NCBI GenBank assembly: GCA_039680605.1
Contig: JBDKTA010000033.1
Coordinates: 82,463-146,462, forward strand
Direction: 5' to 3'
DNA: 64,000 bases
DNA from: Planctomycetaceae bacterium
GTDB lineage: Bacteria > Planctomycetota > Phycisphaerae > SM23-33
In this document: positions 41,419 through 50,646 of the stretch, piece after piece
How positions within the stretch are numbered: the first letter of the stretch is position 1
Layout: every line of letters starts with the position of its first letter
Position numbers and translations under genes: made by a program
The notes under the pieces: generated by a model
What the model was told of the DNA's origin: nothing
What the model saw: the letters and a program-made list of their open reading frames with translations, nothing else
Databases searched by the model: none

Positions 41419-42243
41419 TCAGGCCGCACGGGCACGTTTCTTCCCTCCGCCCTTGGGGGCTTTGCCCTTGCCGCCTTTGAGCCGCGCGACGCTGGCCTCC
41501 AGCACGTCGAGCAGTTCCCTGGGCTCGGTGGGTTTGGATTTGGCGGCCTTGCGCTTCTTGACCTGCCCGCCGCCGGCCTTGGTCTTGATGAGATCTTCCA
41601 TCGCCGCCTGGAAGTCGTCGTGGTACTTGCCGATGTCGAAATCGCTCGTCAACTGCTCGACGAGATACTCTGCCGTCTTGAGCTCCTTGGGCGAGAGTTT
41701 CGCCTGGGGCAGATCGAGGTCCTTGACGGCCGCCACTTCGTCGCTGGTCCGCAGCGTCACCAGTTCGAGCACGCCCTGGCGGCTTCGGACGGCCCCGACG
41801 TACGACCGCTTGCGGAACGCCCATCGGCAGATTCCGGCCCGTCCGGACTCATCCAGCGTCTGCACCAGGGCCGCGTATTGATCGGGCTGGTCGTCGGGTC
41901 CGAGATAGTACGGGCGGTCGAAGTACCGCCCGTCGAGTTCATCGAGGGGCACGAACGCCTCGACGGCGATATCCCGCCCGCTCTGGGGCTCAAGCTCTTC
42001 CAGCTCCTGCGGTTCGACCAGGACGTAATGGTCGTCGTCGACCTCGAGCCCCTTGACGATCTCGTCGGATTCGACGGGTTTGTCCTCGAGCTGACAGACC
42101 ATCTGCTGGGCCAGGCGGACGTTGTCCTGGTCGTGCAAAAGGTGAAACGCGAGGCCGCGGCTTTCGGCGGCGGCGTACATTTTGACCGGCACGCGTGCTT
42201 TGCCAAAGACGATAACGCCTCGCCACATGGTACGAATAGCCAT
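41419..42243 (-). CDS. ku: Ku protein (copy 2)
   Basis: A 274-aa Ku with TMWRGVIVFGKARVPVKMYA, LAFHLLHDQDNVRLAQQMVC, DDDHYVLVEPQELEELEPQ and the YFDRPYYLGPDDQPDQYAAL core, ending in a strongly basic tail (LKGGKGKAPKGGGKKRARAA). Such lysine-rich extensions in bacterial Ku help DNA binding or ligase recruitment. It is clearly diverged from the other Ku. It is the first gene of the four-gene end-joining operon. Confidence 0.93.
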   Translation of the reverse strand: MAIRTMWRGVIVFGKARVPVKMYAAAESRGLAFHLLHDQDNVRLAQQMVCQLEDKPVESDEIVKGLEVDDDHYVLVEPQELEELEPQSGRDIAVEAFVPLDELDGRYFDRPYYLGPDDQPDQYAALVQTLDESGRAGICRWAFRKRSYVGAVRSRQGVLELVTLRTSDEVAAVKDLDLPQAKLSPKELKTAEYLVEQLTSDFDIGKYHDDFQAAMEDLIKTKAGGGQVKKRKAAKSKPTEPRELLDVLEASVARLKGGKGKAPKGGGKKRARAA

Positions 42244-42327
42244 GGGCGTCCCTCCGCGCCCGCCGCCGCGGCGCTAACGCCCCGGCGGCGGGCAAATCAA
42301 CAGGCGGGGGCCAGCCCGCCCAGGTGC

Positions 42328-42846
42328 TTAGAGCACCGGATTGACGTTGGTCAAGGCGATCTCCGTCAACTTATGATCGGTCTGGCCTTCTTCGTCCAGC
42401 GTCTGCTGGAGCAGATCGGCCACGTCGTCATAGTTCAGGTGCTGCGCGAACGAGCGGGCAGCGCCGTAGGCGGCGATCTCATAGTGCTCGACCCGCTGCG
42501 CCGCGGCAATCAATGCCGCGTCCTTTACCTGCGGGTCGCCGTCGGCCTTGATCAGGGCATCGCCTTCCTCCAGGATGCCCTTGATGCCATCGCAAGTCTC
42601 GCGTTCGGGTTCCATATCGAGCATTTCAAAGCATTGCTCGATGCGGCGCTTCTGGCCTTGCGTCACCCGAAGATGCTCGCGAAAGGCGGCCTTGAGCTGA
42701 GGATCGCTGGCGGCTTCTTCCATCTCCGGCAGCGCCTCGATTAACCTCGATTCCACGTCATAGAGGTCCTTGAGTTCCTCGACAAGCAGGTCTTCCATGC
42801 TGTCGAGCGACTTCATTCCGCTCTTGAGATATCCCGTGATGGACAT
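42328..42846 (-). CDS. YciF/YciE-type (DUF892) ferritin-like stress protein
   Basis: A 172-aa helical protein with SMEDLLVEELKDLYDVESRL, EMEEAASDPQLKAAFREHLR and AAAQRVEHYEIAAYGAARSF, the Glu/His pattern of the DUF892 ferritin-like fold seen in E. coli YciF and YciE. These are induced by osmotic or general stress; their chemistry is unclear. It is in a run of minus-strand stress-type genes. Confidence 0.88.
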   Translation of the reverse strand: MSITGYLKSGMKSLDSMEDLLVEELKDLYDVESRLIEALPEMEEAASDPQLKAAFREHLRVTQGQKRRIEQCFEMLDMEPERETCDGIKGILEEGDALIKADGDPQVKDAALIAAAQRVEHYEIAAYGAARSFAQHLNYDDVADLLQQTLDEEGQTDHKLTEIALTNVNPVL

Positions 42847-42857
42847 AATTCAACTCC

Positions 42858-43034
42858 TTACACCTTGGGGCCGCGCCCGCGCGTCAACCCCAGGATCAGG
42901 GCCACGATGAACACGACCACGAAAATCCAGAACAGGATCTGCGCGATCGTCGCGGCGCCGGCGGCAATGCCGCCAAAACCGAAGATCGCAGCCACGATGG
43001 CGATAATCAGAAACACCAAAGCCCAATACAACAT
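42858..43034 (-). CDS. DUF1328 small membrane protein (YtjA-like)
   Basis: A 58-aa protein with two helices: [20 protein letters not shown] and the segment ending [19 protein letters not shown]. The W-A-L-V-F-L and F-G-F-G-G motifs are those of DUF1328/YtjA. It starts at ATG 43034 and ends at 42860-42858 (TAA), just upstream of the YciF-type gene. Its function is unknown; it is often found with stress-response genes. Confidence 0.9.
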   Translation of the reverse strand: MLYWALVFLIIAIVAAIFGFGGIAAGAATIAQILFWIFVVVFIVALILGLTRGRGPKV

Positions 43035-43056
43035 AGGTCACCTTCCTTTACGGCTG

Positions 43057-43944
43057 TTAACCATTAACGATGGACCCCCCGTTGGGGTGCAATACCTGGC
43101 CGGTGATAAACGACGCGTCGTCACTGGCCAGGAAGACGAAGCACGGCGCCACTTCGTCGGGCTGCCCCGGACGCTTCATGGGCGCCGACTGTCCGAACGT
43201 CTCCGTCTTCTCTTCCTCGAACGTCGAGGGAATCAGCGGCGTCCAGATCGGACCGGGCGCCACCGCGTTGACGCGGATCTTGCGATCCACCAGCGACAAC
43301 GCCAGCGATCGCGTAAACGACACGATCGCCCCCTTGGTCGACGAATAATCCAGCAACTGCCTGTTGCCCTGGTACGCCGTCACGCTGGTGGTGTTGACGA
43401 TGGCCGAACCCTCCGGCAGGTGCGGCAACGCCTCGCGGGTCAGGTAGAACATCCCGAAGATGTTCGTCCGGAACGTCCGCTGCAACTGCTCGTCGGTAAT
43501 GTCCTCCAAGCGGTCCTGCGGGTGCTGCTCAGCCGCGTTGTTGATCAACACGTCCAGCCGTCCCAGTTCCTTGAGGGTCTGCTGGACCGCCCGCCTGCAG
43601 AAGGCGCTGTCGCCGATGTCGCCGCTGATGGTGATGCATCGCACCGACTGCGCCTCGACGAGGCGTTTGGCCTCGCGGGCGTCCTCGTGTTCGTCGAGGT
43701 ACAGAACCGCCACGTCGGCGCCCTCCTTGGCGAAGGCGACGGCCGTCGCCCGCCCGATCCCGCTGTCGGCGCCGGTGATCATGACCACCTTGCCCTTCAT
43801 GCGTCCGGCGGGGCGATAGTCGGCCGCTTCGGACCGGGGCTTTTCCTCCATCTGGCTCTGGCGCCCGGGCGGCTGGTCCTGCGGTTTTCGCCCCTTCGCC
43901 GGCGGGCGCCCGCCTTTCTTCTTTTTCACGTCGCTCTTGGCCAT
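43057..43944 (-). CDS. SDR-family oxidoreductase (YghA-like)
   Basis: A 295-aa short-chain dehydrogenase with an unusually long basic N-terminal extension (residues 1-50, KKKKGGRPPAKGRKPQDQPP). The Rossmann motif is ITGADSGIGRATAVAF, then LINNAAEQ, and the catalytic Ser-Tyr-Lys appears as NTTSVTAY ... DYSSTKGAIV. The C-terminal GQVLHPNGGSIVNG is typical of YghA-like general-stress enzymes. The substrate is unknown. It is in line with DUF1328, DUF892 and the ferritin-like gene. Confidence 0.9.
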   Translation of the reverse strand: MAKSDVKKKKGGRPPAKGRKPQDQPPGRQSQMEEKPRSEAADYRPAGRMKGKVVMITGADSGIGRATAVAFAKEGADVAVLYLDEHEDAREAKRLVEAQSVRCITISGDIGDSAFCRRAVQQTLKELGRLDVLINNAAEQHPQDRLEDITDEQLQRTFRTNIFGMFYLTREALPHLPEGSAIVNTTSVTAYQGNRQLLDYSSTKGAIVSFTRSLALSLVDRKIRVNAVAPGPIWTPLIPSTFEEEKTETFGQSAPMKRPGQPDEVAPCFVFLASDDASFITGQVLHPNGGSIVNG

Positions 43945-43971
43945 ATCCGTTTCCCCTTCACGAGCCGATCA

Positions 43972-45162
43972 CTACCGCAACGACTCAATCGGGTGCGGCC
44001 CGAGGATCTCCAATCGGTACTCATCGCTGTTCTGCTCAATGACGTCGCGGCTGGGGACCGACTCGGCGTTCACCGTTTCCTGGAACTGGATATAGGTCTC
44101 AGGCGCGTCGTCACCGGAAACGATCTTCTCGCGGTTGGTCGTCAGGTGAACCTGCTCGGCCAGCACGTTCCGCACGTAGGCCTTGTTGGACTCGAAGATC
44201 ACCAGGTCGTCGGGCATCTCGTCGGGCAGGATCTCAGCCGGGTCCATCTTGCCCTGCTCCTTGAGCATTTCGCATGCGCGGTGCAGGTGGTCGATCTCGC
44301 AATCCAGGTGGAACTGCCACATCTTCTTGATGCGCTTGTCGGTCTCGCTCTGGAGGCACGAGTAGTAGAGGAAGACCTCGTTGTACTCGTGCATGACCGC
44401 TCGGGCCCACCAGCTCTCCGTCGGGTCGGCCAGCGATTCGTAGTGCGAAACGTGCTGCTCTTCGATTTGGGCGATCTCCAGGTACAACCCGCGCCCCAGG
44501 CGGTCCACCGGGCGGTTGCCGATGTTCATGTACAGGTTCATCGTCTGCTGCTCGGCCGCCACGATCGTCAGAATGTGCAGCTTGGTCAGGAAGTCGACCT
44601 TCTTGCCGTTGGCCGGCGTGCGGATCGTGTCAAACGGGTGCTGGTGCTCGACCTCGGTCGGACGTCCGGGAAATACCTCCGTCAGGTCGTCGCCGATGAT
44701 GGCTACCGCGTCGCCGCCTTCGGTCATCGCGTACAGGTTCGCGTAGCGGTACAGATGATCGAAATCCTCCAGCAGCGCGTAGTCCAAGGCGGCCTTGACG
44801 TGCGGGTTGGGCTCGGTCTTGGCCAGCCAGCTCGTCAGGTCGACAGCCACCTGCTCGAAACCCAGGGTGACCTCAATATTGGTCTGATCGCCGGGGATGA
44901 GCCAGTTGACCATTTTCTGCTGCTGCTGCTCGACGCGCCGGGTGGCGGCGAGTTTGCGACGGATATCCATGTCGTCGCAGTGCCGGGCGAACTGGTGCTT
45001 GAAGATTGCCCCCTCAACCTCGATCCCGTTCATCAAGATCACCCGCGTACGCGTGTATGGATGCACCTCGAACCGGTCGAACGGTTTGACGTTGGCCTCA
45101 TCCCAACTGAGAAACTGCTTTTCCAGCGGGATCCCTTTCTCCCCTAAAGGTTGAAAGCCCAT
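43972..45162 (-). CDS. Large ferritin-like-domain protein of unknown role
   Basis: A 396-aa, mostly helical protein without signal peptide. It contains several E/H-rich helices of ferritin-like type: LHILTIVAAEQQTMNLYMNI, LEIAQIEEQHVSHYESLAD, HEYNEVFLYYSCLQSETDKR and FHLDCEIDHLHRACEMLKEQ, with E...E-x-x-H spacing that could bind a di-iron centre. I do not recognise a named family. The ATG at 45162 follows GAGGGG. The setting among stress genes suggests oxidative or desiccation defence; that is inference. Confidence 0.7.
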   Translation of the reverse strand: MGFQPLGEKGIPLEKQFLSWDEANVKPFDRFEVHPYTRTRVILMNGIEVEGAIFKHQFARHCDDMDIRRKLAATRRVEQQQQKMVNWLIPGDQTNIEVTLGFEQVAVDLTSWLAKTEPNPHVKAALDYALLEDFDHLYRYANLYAMTEGGDAVAIIGDDLTEVFPGRPTEVEHQHPFDTIRTPANGKKVDFLTKLHILTIVAAEQQTMNLYMNIGNRPVDRLGRGLYLEIAQIEEQHVSHYESLADPTESWWARAVMHEYNEVFLYYSCLQSETDKRIKKMWQFHLDCEIDHLHRACEMLKEQGKMDPAEILPDEMPDDLVIFESNKAYVRNVLAEQVHLTTNREKIVSGDDAPETYIQFQETVNAESVPSRDVIEQNSDEYRLEILGPHPIESLR

Positions 45163-45296
45163 GGTATTTCCCCTCTTTCTTGGCCGGACAGTTTTCATGC
45201 GTCCACGGTGGCCGCACAAAATCTTAGGGCCTGGCGCAATAGCATTTCAATTGCGCCCGGCGCAGCAGACCGCTGATTTGGCAGTCAAATTAGACC

Positions 45297-46076
45297 CTAC
45301 GCCAGGTCGCCGCGGCCGATGAGGCGCAGCAGACCGTCGAGGATCGTCAGGGGATGCGGTGGGCAACCCGGAATGAACAAGTCCACCGGCACCACTTCGG
45401 ACGCCCCGCCGCAGACCTCGTCGTGACCGGCGTACGCGCCGCCGGAGATCGCGCAGGCGCCGACGGCGATGACGATCCTCGGCTCGGCCAGCGCCTGGTA
45501 CGTCTTGAGCAGCGCCAAACGCATGTTGGCCGTGACCGGACCGGTGATCAGCAGGGCGTCAGCGTGGCGCGGCGAGGCGACGAACGAAATGCCGAAGCGC
45601 CCCATGTCCCACGCGGGCGTGCCCAGCACGTTGCAGTCGGCTTCGCAGGCGTTGCACCCGCCCGCCGACACCTGCCGCAGCTTGAGCGATCGCCCGAACA
45701 CCTTGCGGGCCCGCTCGACCAGGGCGGGGGCAAAAGCCTCGCTGCCGGAGCCCACCAGCAGATCCTCGCGCGACGCGGCCGCCAGGCGGTACTCGCCGCT
45801 GAACTTGACAGCCGCATTGGGGCAGGCGTTCTCGCACGCTCGGCAGAAGAGGCATTTGCCGGTATCAATCCGCAGCGACGCCTTGCCTTCGATCATCTGC
45901 GGCTGAAGCGCGCCGCTGGGGCACAGGTCGCCGCACCCGGCACAGGCGCCGCCGGTGCATGTGGGCGAGATCACCGGCCGACCCGCGAAGCGGTCCGGCA
46001 GGACCGGCGCCGGTCCGGCGGGGTATTTCATCGTGCGATGCTTCTGAGCAAGTCGTTCTCGTATCACGCGCAGCAC
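45297..46076 (-). CDS. Fused 2x[4Fe-4S] ferredoxin and NuoB/HyfI-like small subunit
   Basis: A 259-aa fusion. Residues about 35-95 hold two [4Fe-4S] sites (CTGGACAGCGDLCPSG; CLFCRACENACPNA), as in HyfH/NuoI. The rest is the small subunit of group-4 hydrogenases and complex I, with N2-cluster cysteines in GGCNACEADCNVLG, VGACAISGG and IPGCPPHP. It passes electrons to the NiFe-like subunit next to it. The two parts are usually separate genes. It is the last gene of the six-gene complex operon, eight bases after the large-subunit stop. Confidence 0.9.
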   Translation of the reverse strand: MLRVIRERLAQKHRTMKYPAGPAPVLPDRFAGRPVISPTCTGGACAGCGDLCPSGALQPQMIEGKASLRIDTGKCLFCRACENACPNAAVKFSGEYRLAAASREDLLVGSGSEAFAPALVERARKVFGRSLKLRQVSAGGCNACEADCNVLGTPAWDMGRFGISFVASPRHADALLITGPVTANMRLALLKTYQALAEPRIVIAVGACAISGGAYAGHDEVCGGASEVVPVDLFIPGCPPHPLTILDGLLRLIGRGDLA

Positions 46077-46084
46077 GGGCTACC

Positions 46085-47626
46085 TCACAGATCGTGTCCG
46101 CAGTAGGACAGATTAAAGCTCTTGTTGCACAGGGGAAAGTCGCTGATCTGCTGGTCGCGCAACGCCATCGCCAGGCCGAACCAGTTGTGGAACGACGGGT
46201 CGACGACCTTGTACGCGGCGATGCGACCCTGGGCGTCAGTGGCCATCGCGTGACAAATCTCGCCCCGCCAGCCTTCCACCAGCGTCACGACCATCTTGCC
46301 CGTGGCCGCCGCCCCCGGCTCGTTGGCCGGCGCGCCGGCGGGCAAGGCCCGGAGCTGGTCTCGCACGAACTCGAACGACCGCTGGATTTCCTGCCACCGC
46401 ACGTACGCGCGGGCGAAACAGTCGCCGCTGTGCCAGGTCGCCACCGGCAGCGTCGCGAAGCGGTAGATGCCGTACGCGTGGTTGAACCGCACGTCGCGCT
46501 CGAGCCCGCAGGCGCGGGCGGCGGGTCCCACCAGGCCGATCTGCTCTGCCGTCTCGGCGCTGACCGCGCCGGTGCCCTCGAACCGAGCCAGGACCGACGG
46601 GGCCTCGAACATCAACTCGACCGCTGAGCGAACATCTTTCTCCACAGCCTCAAGCAAGGCGAGCATGGCGTCGGCCCGCTCGTGGTCCAGGTCCCACGCG
46701 ACCCCGCCGGGGCGGATGAGCCCGCGCCCGAAGCGGTTGCCGCAGATGGCGGCCGTCAGATTCAACAGGTCGCCACGGAGGCGCCCGCAATAATTCTGCG
46801 TGGGCAGGAACCCCACATCGCCGGCCAGGGCGCCCAGGTCGCCGACGTGGTTGGCCAGGCGTTCAAGCTCGGCGGCGATTCCTCGGATGGCCTGGGCGCG
46901 CGGGGGCACGTGGGTGCTTGTGAGCGATTCCATCGCCCGGCAGTACGCCAGCATGTGCCCGACGGTGGTGTCGCCGGCGAGGGTCTCGATGTAGTGCCGC
47001 GTGCGCGGGCCGGGGCGGGCGACCAGCGCCCGCTCGATGCCGCGGTGCTGGTAACCCAGCGAAATCTCCAGGTGGTAGACCGTCTCGCCCAGGCACTGGA
47101 ACCGGAAGTGCCCCGGCTCGATCACGCCGGCATGCACCGGGCCCACGGCCACCTCATGCACCTCCTCGCCCTGCATGTGGAAACAATCCGGAGCGGGAGC
47201 GGGGACGACACTGACAGACTCCGCGACAGAGCAAGAGCGGGCAGGAGAAAAGCGGATCGGTTTGAGCCAGGGGTGGCCGATCGGTTCAACGCCCCATTGC
47301 TCGAAGATCTCGCGTTCGAACCAGTGCGCTTGCGGACAATCCGGCGTCAGCGACGGGTATGCCCGCTCGGCGTCGGCGGCGATCACGCCCAACTCGGAGC
47401 GGTTGTCGAAGGCCAGCACGCAGATGAGGCGCACGCGCTCGGGTGGCGTGGCCGCCGTCTTCCCGCCGTCACGTCCCAGATCTGTCCCAAAAAACGAGGC
47501 GATGCGCGCGCCGGATTCCACCTGCGTGAGGATGGTCTCACGCAGGTCGTCAATGCTCACCAGCGGGACGCCGCTGGCGTCGAAGCACTCGCCGTTGCGG
47601 ATTCTCAACAGAGGGTTGGCGTTCAT
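46085..47626 (-). CDS. NuoCD/HyfG-like large subunit without NiFe cysteines (Ehr type)
   Basis: A 513-aa subunit with a NuoC-like N-terminal part and a NuoD/hydrogenase-large-subunit-like part (AVGPVHAGVIEPGHFRFQCL, SLGYQHRGIERAL). Where hydrogenases have the first C-x-x-C, the sequence reads ETLAGDTTVGHMLAYCRAME. At the C-terminus the second C-x-x-C is replaced by DFPLCNKSFNLSYCGHDL. The NiFe centre therefore cannot form in the usual way, which is the definition of the energy-converting-hydrogenase-related (Ehr) complexes. The start overlaps the upstream stop (ATGA). Confidence 0.9.
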   Translation of the reverse strand: MNANPLLRIRNGECFDASGVPLVSIDDLRETILTQVESGARIASFFGTDLGRDGGKTAATPPERVRLICVLAFDNRSELGVIAADAERAYPSLTPDCPQAHWFEREIFEQWGVEPIGHPWLKPIRFSPARSCSVAESVSVVPAPAPDCFHMQGEEVHEVAVGPVHAGVIEPGHFRFQCLGETVYHLEISLGYQHRGIERALVARPGPRTRHYIETLAGDTTVGHMLAYCRAMESLTSTHVPPRAQAIRGIAAELERLANHVGDLGALAGDVGFLPTQNYCGRLRGDLLNLTAAICGNRFGRGLIRPGGVAWDLDHERADAMLALLEAVEKDVRSAVELMFEAPSVLARFEGTGAVSAETAEQIGLVGPAARACGLERDVRFNHAYGIYRFATLPVATWHSGDCFARAYVRWQEIQRSFEFVRDQLRALPAGAPANEPGAAATGKMVVTLVEGWRGEICHAMATDAQGRIAAYKVVDPSFHNWFGLAMALRDQQISDFPLCNKSFNLSYCGHDL

Positions 47627-49080
47627 CAGTGGCCTCCCGCGGCGCGCTGCAGCAGTGCGCCCAGCCAGGGCGGCATGTAGACCCCCAGCGTCAGGGCCGC
47701 TATGCACAAGACTGCCGGCGGCGCAATGGACCAGAACGGCTCACGCCGGACTGCAAGTGTCTCTGACGTGCCCGCGCCAAACACCATCGGCAGGATGATG
47801 CGCGCCATGGCCGCGAACGCCACGCCCAGCGCCGCCAGGTACGCCGCGGCCACGAAATATCGATGGTCCGCCAGCAGACCCTGAAGGATCGCCAATTCGC
47901 TCATGAACGACCCGAACGGCGGAAAGCCCGCCACGGCCAGCAGTCCGGCCAGCCACAGCACGCCGCCTGCGGGGTTGCTCTGGAGCAGCCCCTGCACCTG
48001 CGGGCAGCTCTTGGTGCGATACGACGCCAGGATGTTGCCGGCCACCAGGAACAGCATGGCCTTGATCAGCGAGTGGTTGACGGCGTGGAACATGCCTCCG
48101 ACGGCCGCGGCGCCGCCGGCGCCGACGCCCAGGGCGATGATGCCCATGTTCTCGACGCTCGAATACGCCAGCATTCGTTTGAAGTCGACCTGGTGGATGA
48201 TGAAGATCGCCGCCAGAGCCATCGACACCAGGCCCAGCAGCACCAGCAGCGAGCCGCTGAACTCGCCCAGGCCCGCCGCCGACGTGATGGCGTGCATGCG
48301 GAGTATCGCCAGCAAGGCGCAGTTGAGCAGCGCCCCCGACAGCAGCGCCGAGACCAGCGAGGGCGCCTCGCTGTGCGCGTCGGGCAGCCACGTGTGCATC
48401 GGCGCCAGGCCCATCTTCGTGCCGTAGCCGACCAGGCAGAGGATGAATGCGGCCTTGAGCCACGTCGGGTCGAGTGCGGCCGCGTGGGCGATCATCGACT
48501 CCATGGTCAGGTGCGCGTCCTGTCCCGCTCCGGCGACGGCCAAAAAGAAGTTGCCCAGCATCGCCAGGGCGATTCCGACCGAGCAGATCAGCAGGTACTT
48601 CCAGGTGGCCTCGAGGCTGCGGTGGTGGCGGTGGAAGTAGATCAGCGGGGCGCTGGCCAGGGTAGTGGTCTCGACGGCGACCCAGAGCAGTCCCAGGTTG
48701 CGGCTGACGGCGACCAGGCTCATCGCCGCCAGGAAGATCAGCAGGCAGGCAGTGAAGGCGGCCTGGGGGCTGTTGGTGAAGAGGAAGCCTTCCTGGTAGT
48801 CGGTCAGTTCTTCATCGCCCTGGCTGCGGAGATATCCGGCGGCGTAAAACGCGGCCGCCAGGAACAGCGCGGTGGTGATGCTCAGGAACAGCAAACCGGT
48901 GGCGTCAAGTGCGAGCCAGCCCGCGGCTGTGGGGGCCGGTTGCCAAACCCAGCACGAGGCGACCATCGCCGCCTGCGCGATGGCCGTGGTCACCAGCAGG
49001 CCGCGTCGCAGGCGGTGACGGCGCAGGATCGCACAGACCCCTCCGCTCAGCGCCGGCAGCAACAGGATGGCCCAGATCAC
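47626..49080 (-). CDS. HyfF/NuoN-like antiporter-type membrane subunit
   Basis: A 484-aa membrane protein with about 14 helices of the Mrp/NuoN/HyfF family. Conserved regions: GLLWVAVETTTLASAPLIYF (the Glu in the TM5-like helix), LVGYGTKMGLAPMHTWLPDA (the Lys in the TM7-like helix) and FKRMLAYSSVENMGIIALGV. These form a proton or sodium channel module. The start is GTG at 49080 with GGAG upstream. Ser and His in conserved places match the antiporter fold. Confidence 0.9.
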   Translation of the reverse strand: MIWAILLLPALSGGVCAILRRHRLRRGLLVTTAIAQAAMVASCWVWQPAPTAAGWLALDATGLLFLSITTALFLAAAFYAAGYLRSQGDEELTDYQEGFLFTNSPQAAFTACLLIFLAAMSLVAVSRNLGLLWVAVETTTLASAPLIYFHRHHRSLEATWKYLLICSVGIALAMLGNFFLAVAGAGQDAHLTMESMIAHAAALDPTWLKAAFILCLVGYGTKMGLAPMHTWLPDAHSEAPSLVSALLSGALLNCALLAILRMHAITSAAGLGEFSGSLLVLLGLVSMALAAIFIIHQVDFKRMLAYSSVENMGIIALGVGAGGAAAVGGMFHAVNHSLIKAMLFLVAGNILASYRTKSCPQVQGLLQSNPAGGVLWLAGLLAVAGFPPFGSFMSELAILQGLLADHRYFVAAAYLAALGVAFAAMARIILPMVFGAGTSETLAVRREPFWSIAPPAVLCIAALTLGVYMPPWLGALLQRAAGGH

Positions 49081-49084
49081 GCCT

Positions 49085-49735
49085 CTACTCCTTCAGGGCC
49101 GACAGCTTGTCGGTGTCTATGTGGTCAAACTCGCGGCTGATGTGGTAGATCGCGATGCCCATCACCAGCACCGCCACCAGCACGTCCAGCAGAACGGCCA
49201 TCGCCACCAGCAGCGTCTCGTTGACGGCGAAGGCCATTCCGAATGCGTTGATCCCGTTTTCCATCGTCAGGTAGCCCAGCACCTGCGTGACGGCTTTCTT
49301 GCGGCAGATGATCAGGAACAGGCCGGTGACGGCCGTGAACAGCGCCGCCGGCAGCAGCAGGCCGTTGGACGTGTCGCCCGGGACAGGCAGCGATGAGGCC
49401 ACCAGCAGGCACAGGCCCAGCAGGGCCACGCCCAGCAGCAGCGAGAGATTGAACCCGACCAGCGGCTCGATCTCGCGGGACGCGCCCGACTCCCGCACCG
49501 CACGCCGCAGCAGCCACGGCAGCAGCACCGCCTTGATCACAACGCTCAGAATCACGATCAGACCGATCTGCCAATGCAGGTGCGGCCAGTTGATCGCCAC
49601 GGCCGTGGCGCCGAACAGCACCGCCTGCGCCGCGACCGTCTGGATGCACGCGGCGATGCGGCTGCTGCCCAGCAGACGGAAGTTCAGCAGCATCAACAGA
49701 ACGATCAGGATGTAAAGAATCGCCGGCATCGTCAC
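49085..49735 (-). CDS. HyfE-like membrane subunit
   Basis: A 216-aa protein with six hydrophobic segments. The HyfE/NuoK-like part includes GYLTMENGINAFGMAFAVNE and the C-terminal VAMAVLLDVLVAVLVMGIAI; the conserved Glu of the M-E-N-G motif is present. It overlaps the previous gene by four bases (GTGA at 49732-49735) if GTG is used, or starts at ATG 49729. Confidence 0.86.
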   Translation of the reverse strand: MTMPAILYILIVLLMLLNFRLLGSSRIAACIQTVAAQAVLFGATAVAINWPHLHWQIGLIVILSVVIKAVLLPWLLRRAVRESGASREIEPLVGFNLSLLLGVALLGLCLLVASSLPVPGDTSNGLLLPAALFTAVTGLFLIICRKKAVTQVLGYLTMENGINAFGMAFAVNETLLVAMAVLLDVLVAVLVMGIAIYHISREFDHIDTDKLSALKE

Positions 49736-50646
49736 CTCAGCACCAGCACCAGCGCCAGCAGCGAGAGCACCACGGCCGCCAGAAGCAGTTGGGGCACGCG
49801 CAGCATCCGCAGACGCGCCATGCCCGATTCCACCAGCCCTGCCGCCACGGCGATCGCGACCACGCCGGCGGCGCCCACCAACAGATCGCAGGCGGGCCAG
49901 GCGGTGCGGATCGGGATGGCGATGCTCGATAGCACCGCCGCGTACGCCCAGAGCTTCAGGGCCGCGCCGTATTGGATCGCCGCCAGGTCCGGACCGCCGT
50001 GATCGAGCACCATCACCTCGTGAACCATCGTCAGTTCCAGGTGCGTGTTCGGGTCGTCAAAGGGAATGCGGGAGTTTTCGGCCAGCAGCACGATGAAGAC
50101 CGCTGCGGCCACCAGCAGCAGCGCCGCGGCCGCCAGAGGCGGCAGGGACGCCGGCGACAGCTCGGCCAGGATCGCACTGAGGGAGAGCTTGCCCGTCAGT
50201 GCCGCCAGCGACGCCAGCCCCAGCAGCATTGCCGGTTCGGCCAGGGCGGCGAACTGCACCTCGCGGCTGGCGCCCATGCCCTCGAACGCCGAGCCGGTGT
50301 CGAGAGCGGCCAGCACCGTTGCCAGTCGCATCAGCCCCAGCATGTACGCCAGGAGCACCAGGTCGCCACTGAAGGACGCCACCGCCGCAAGTCCGCCCAG
50401 CGGCACCACCAGCAGCGCGACGATCACCGCCGCCAGGCCCACCAGCGGGCCGGCGCGGAAGACCCACGTCGTGGTCTCGCTGTAGACGGCGCCTTTGCGC
50501 AGAAGCTTGGCCAGGTCATAGTACAACTGCAGCAGCGGCTGACCGGTCCGCCCGCCGATCTTGGCCTTGACGCGGTTGACGATGCCCAGCAGCAGCGGAG
50601 CGCCCGCCAGCGCCATCGCCAGATGAATCAGCGAGTAAAGCGTCAT
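49732..50646 (-). CDS. HyfC/NuoH-like membrane subunit
   Basis: A 304-aa membrane protein of the NuoH/HycD/HyfC family, which joins the electron-transfer arm to the ion-pumping arm. Signatures: GIVNRVKAKIGGRTGQPLLQ (the conserved loop), DLAKLLRKGAVYSE, AENSRIPFDDPNTHLELTMV (the acidic loop near the quinone or reaction site) and HEVMVLDHGG. The ATG at 50646 overlaps the upstream stop. Confidence 0.92.
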   Translation of the reverse strand: MTLYSLIHLAMALAGAPLLLGIVNRVKAKIGGRTGQPLLQLYYDLAKLLRKGAVYSETTTWVFRAGPLVGLAAVIVALLVVPLGGLAAVASFSGDLVLLAYMLGLMRLATVLAALDTGSAFEGMGASREVQFAALAEPAMLLGLASLAALTGKLSLSAILAELSPASLPPLAAAALLLVAAAVFIVLLAENSRIPFDDPNTHLELTMVHEVMVLDHGGPDLAAIQYGAALKLWAYAAVLSSIAIPIRTAWPACDLLVGAAGVVAIAVAAGLVESGMARLRMLRVPQLLLAAVVLSLLALVLVLR

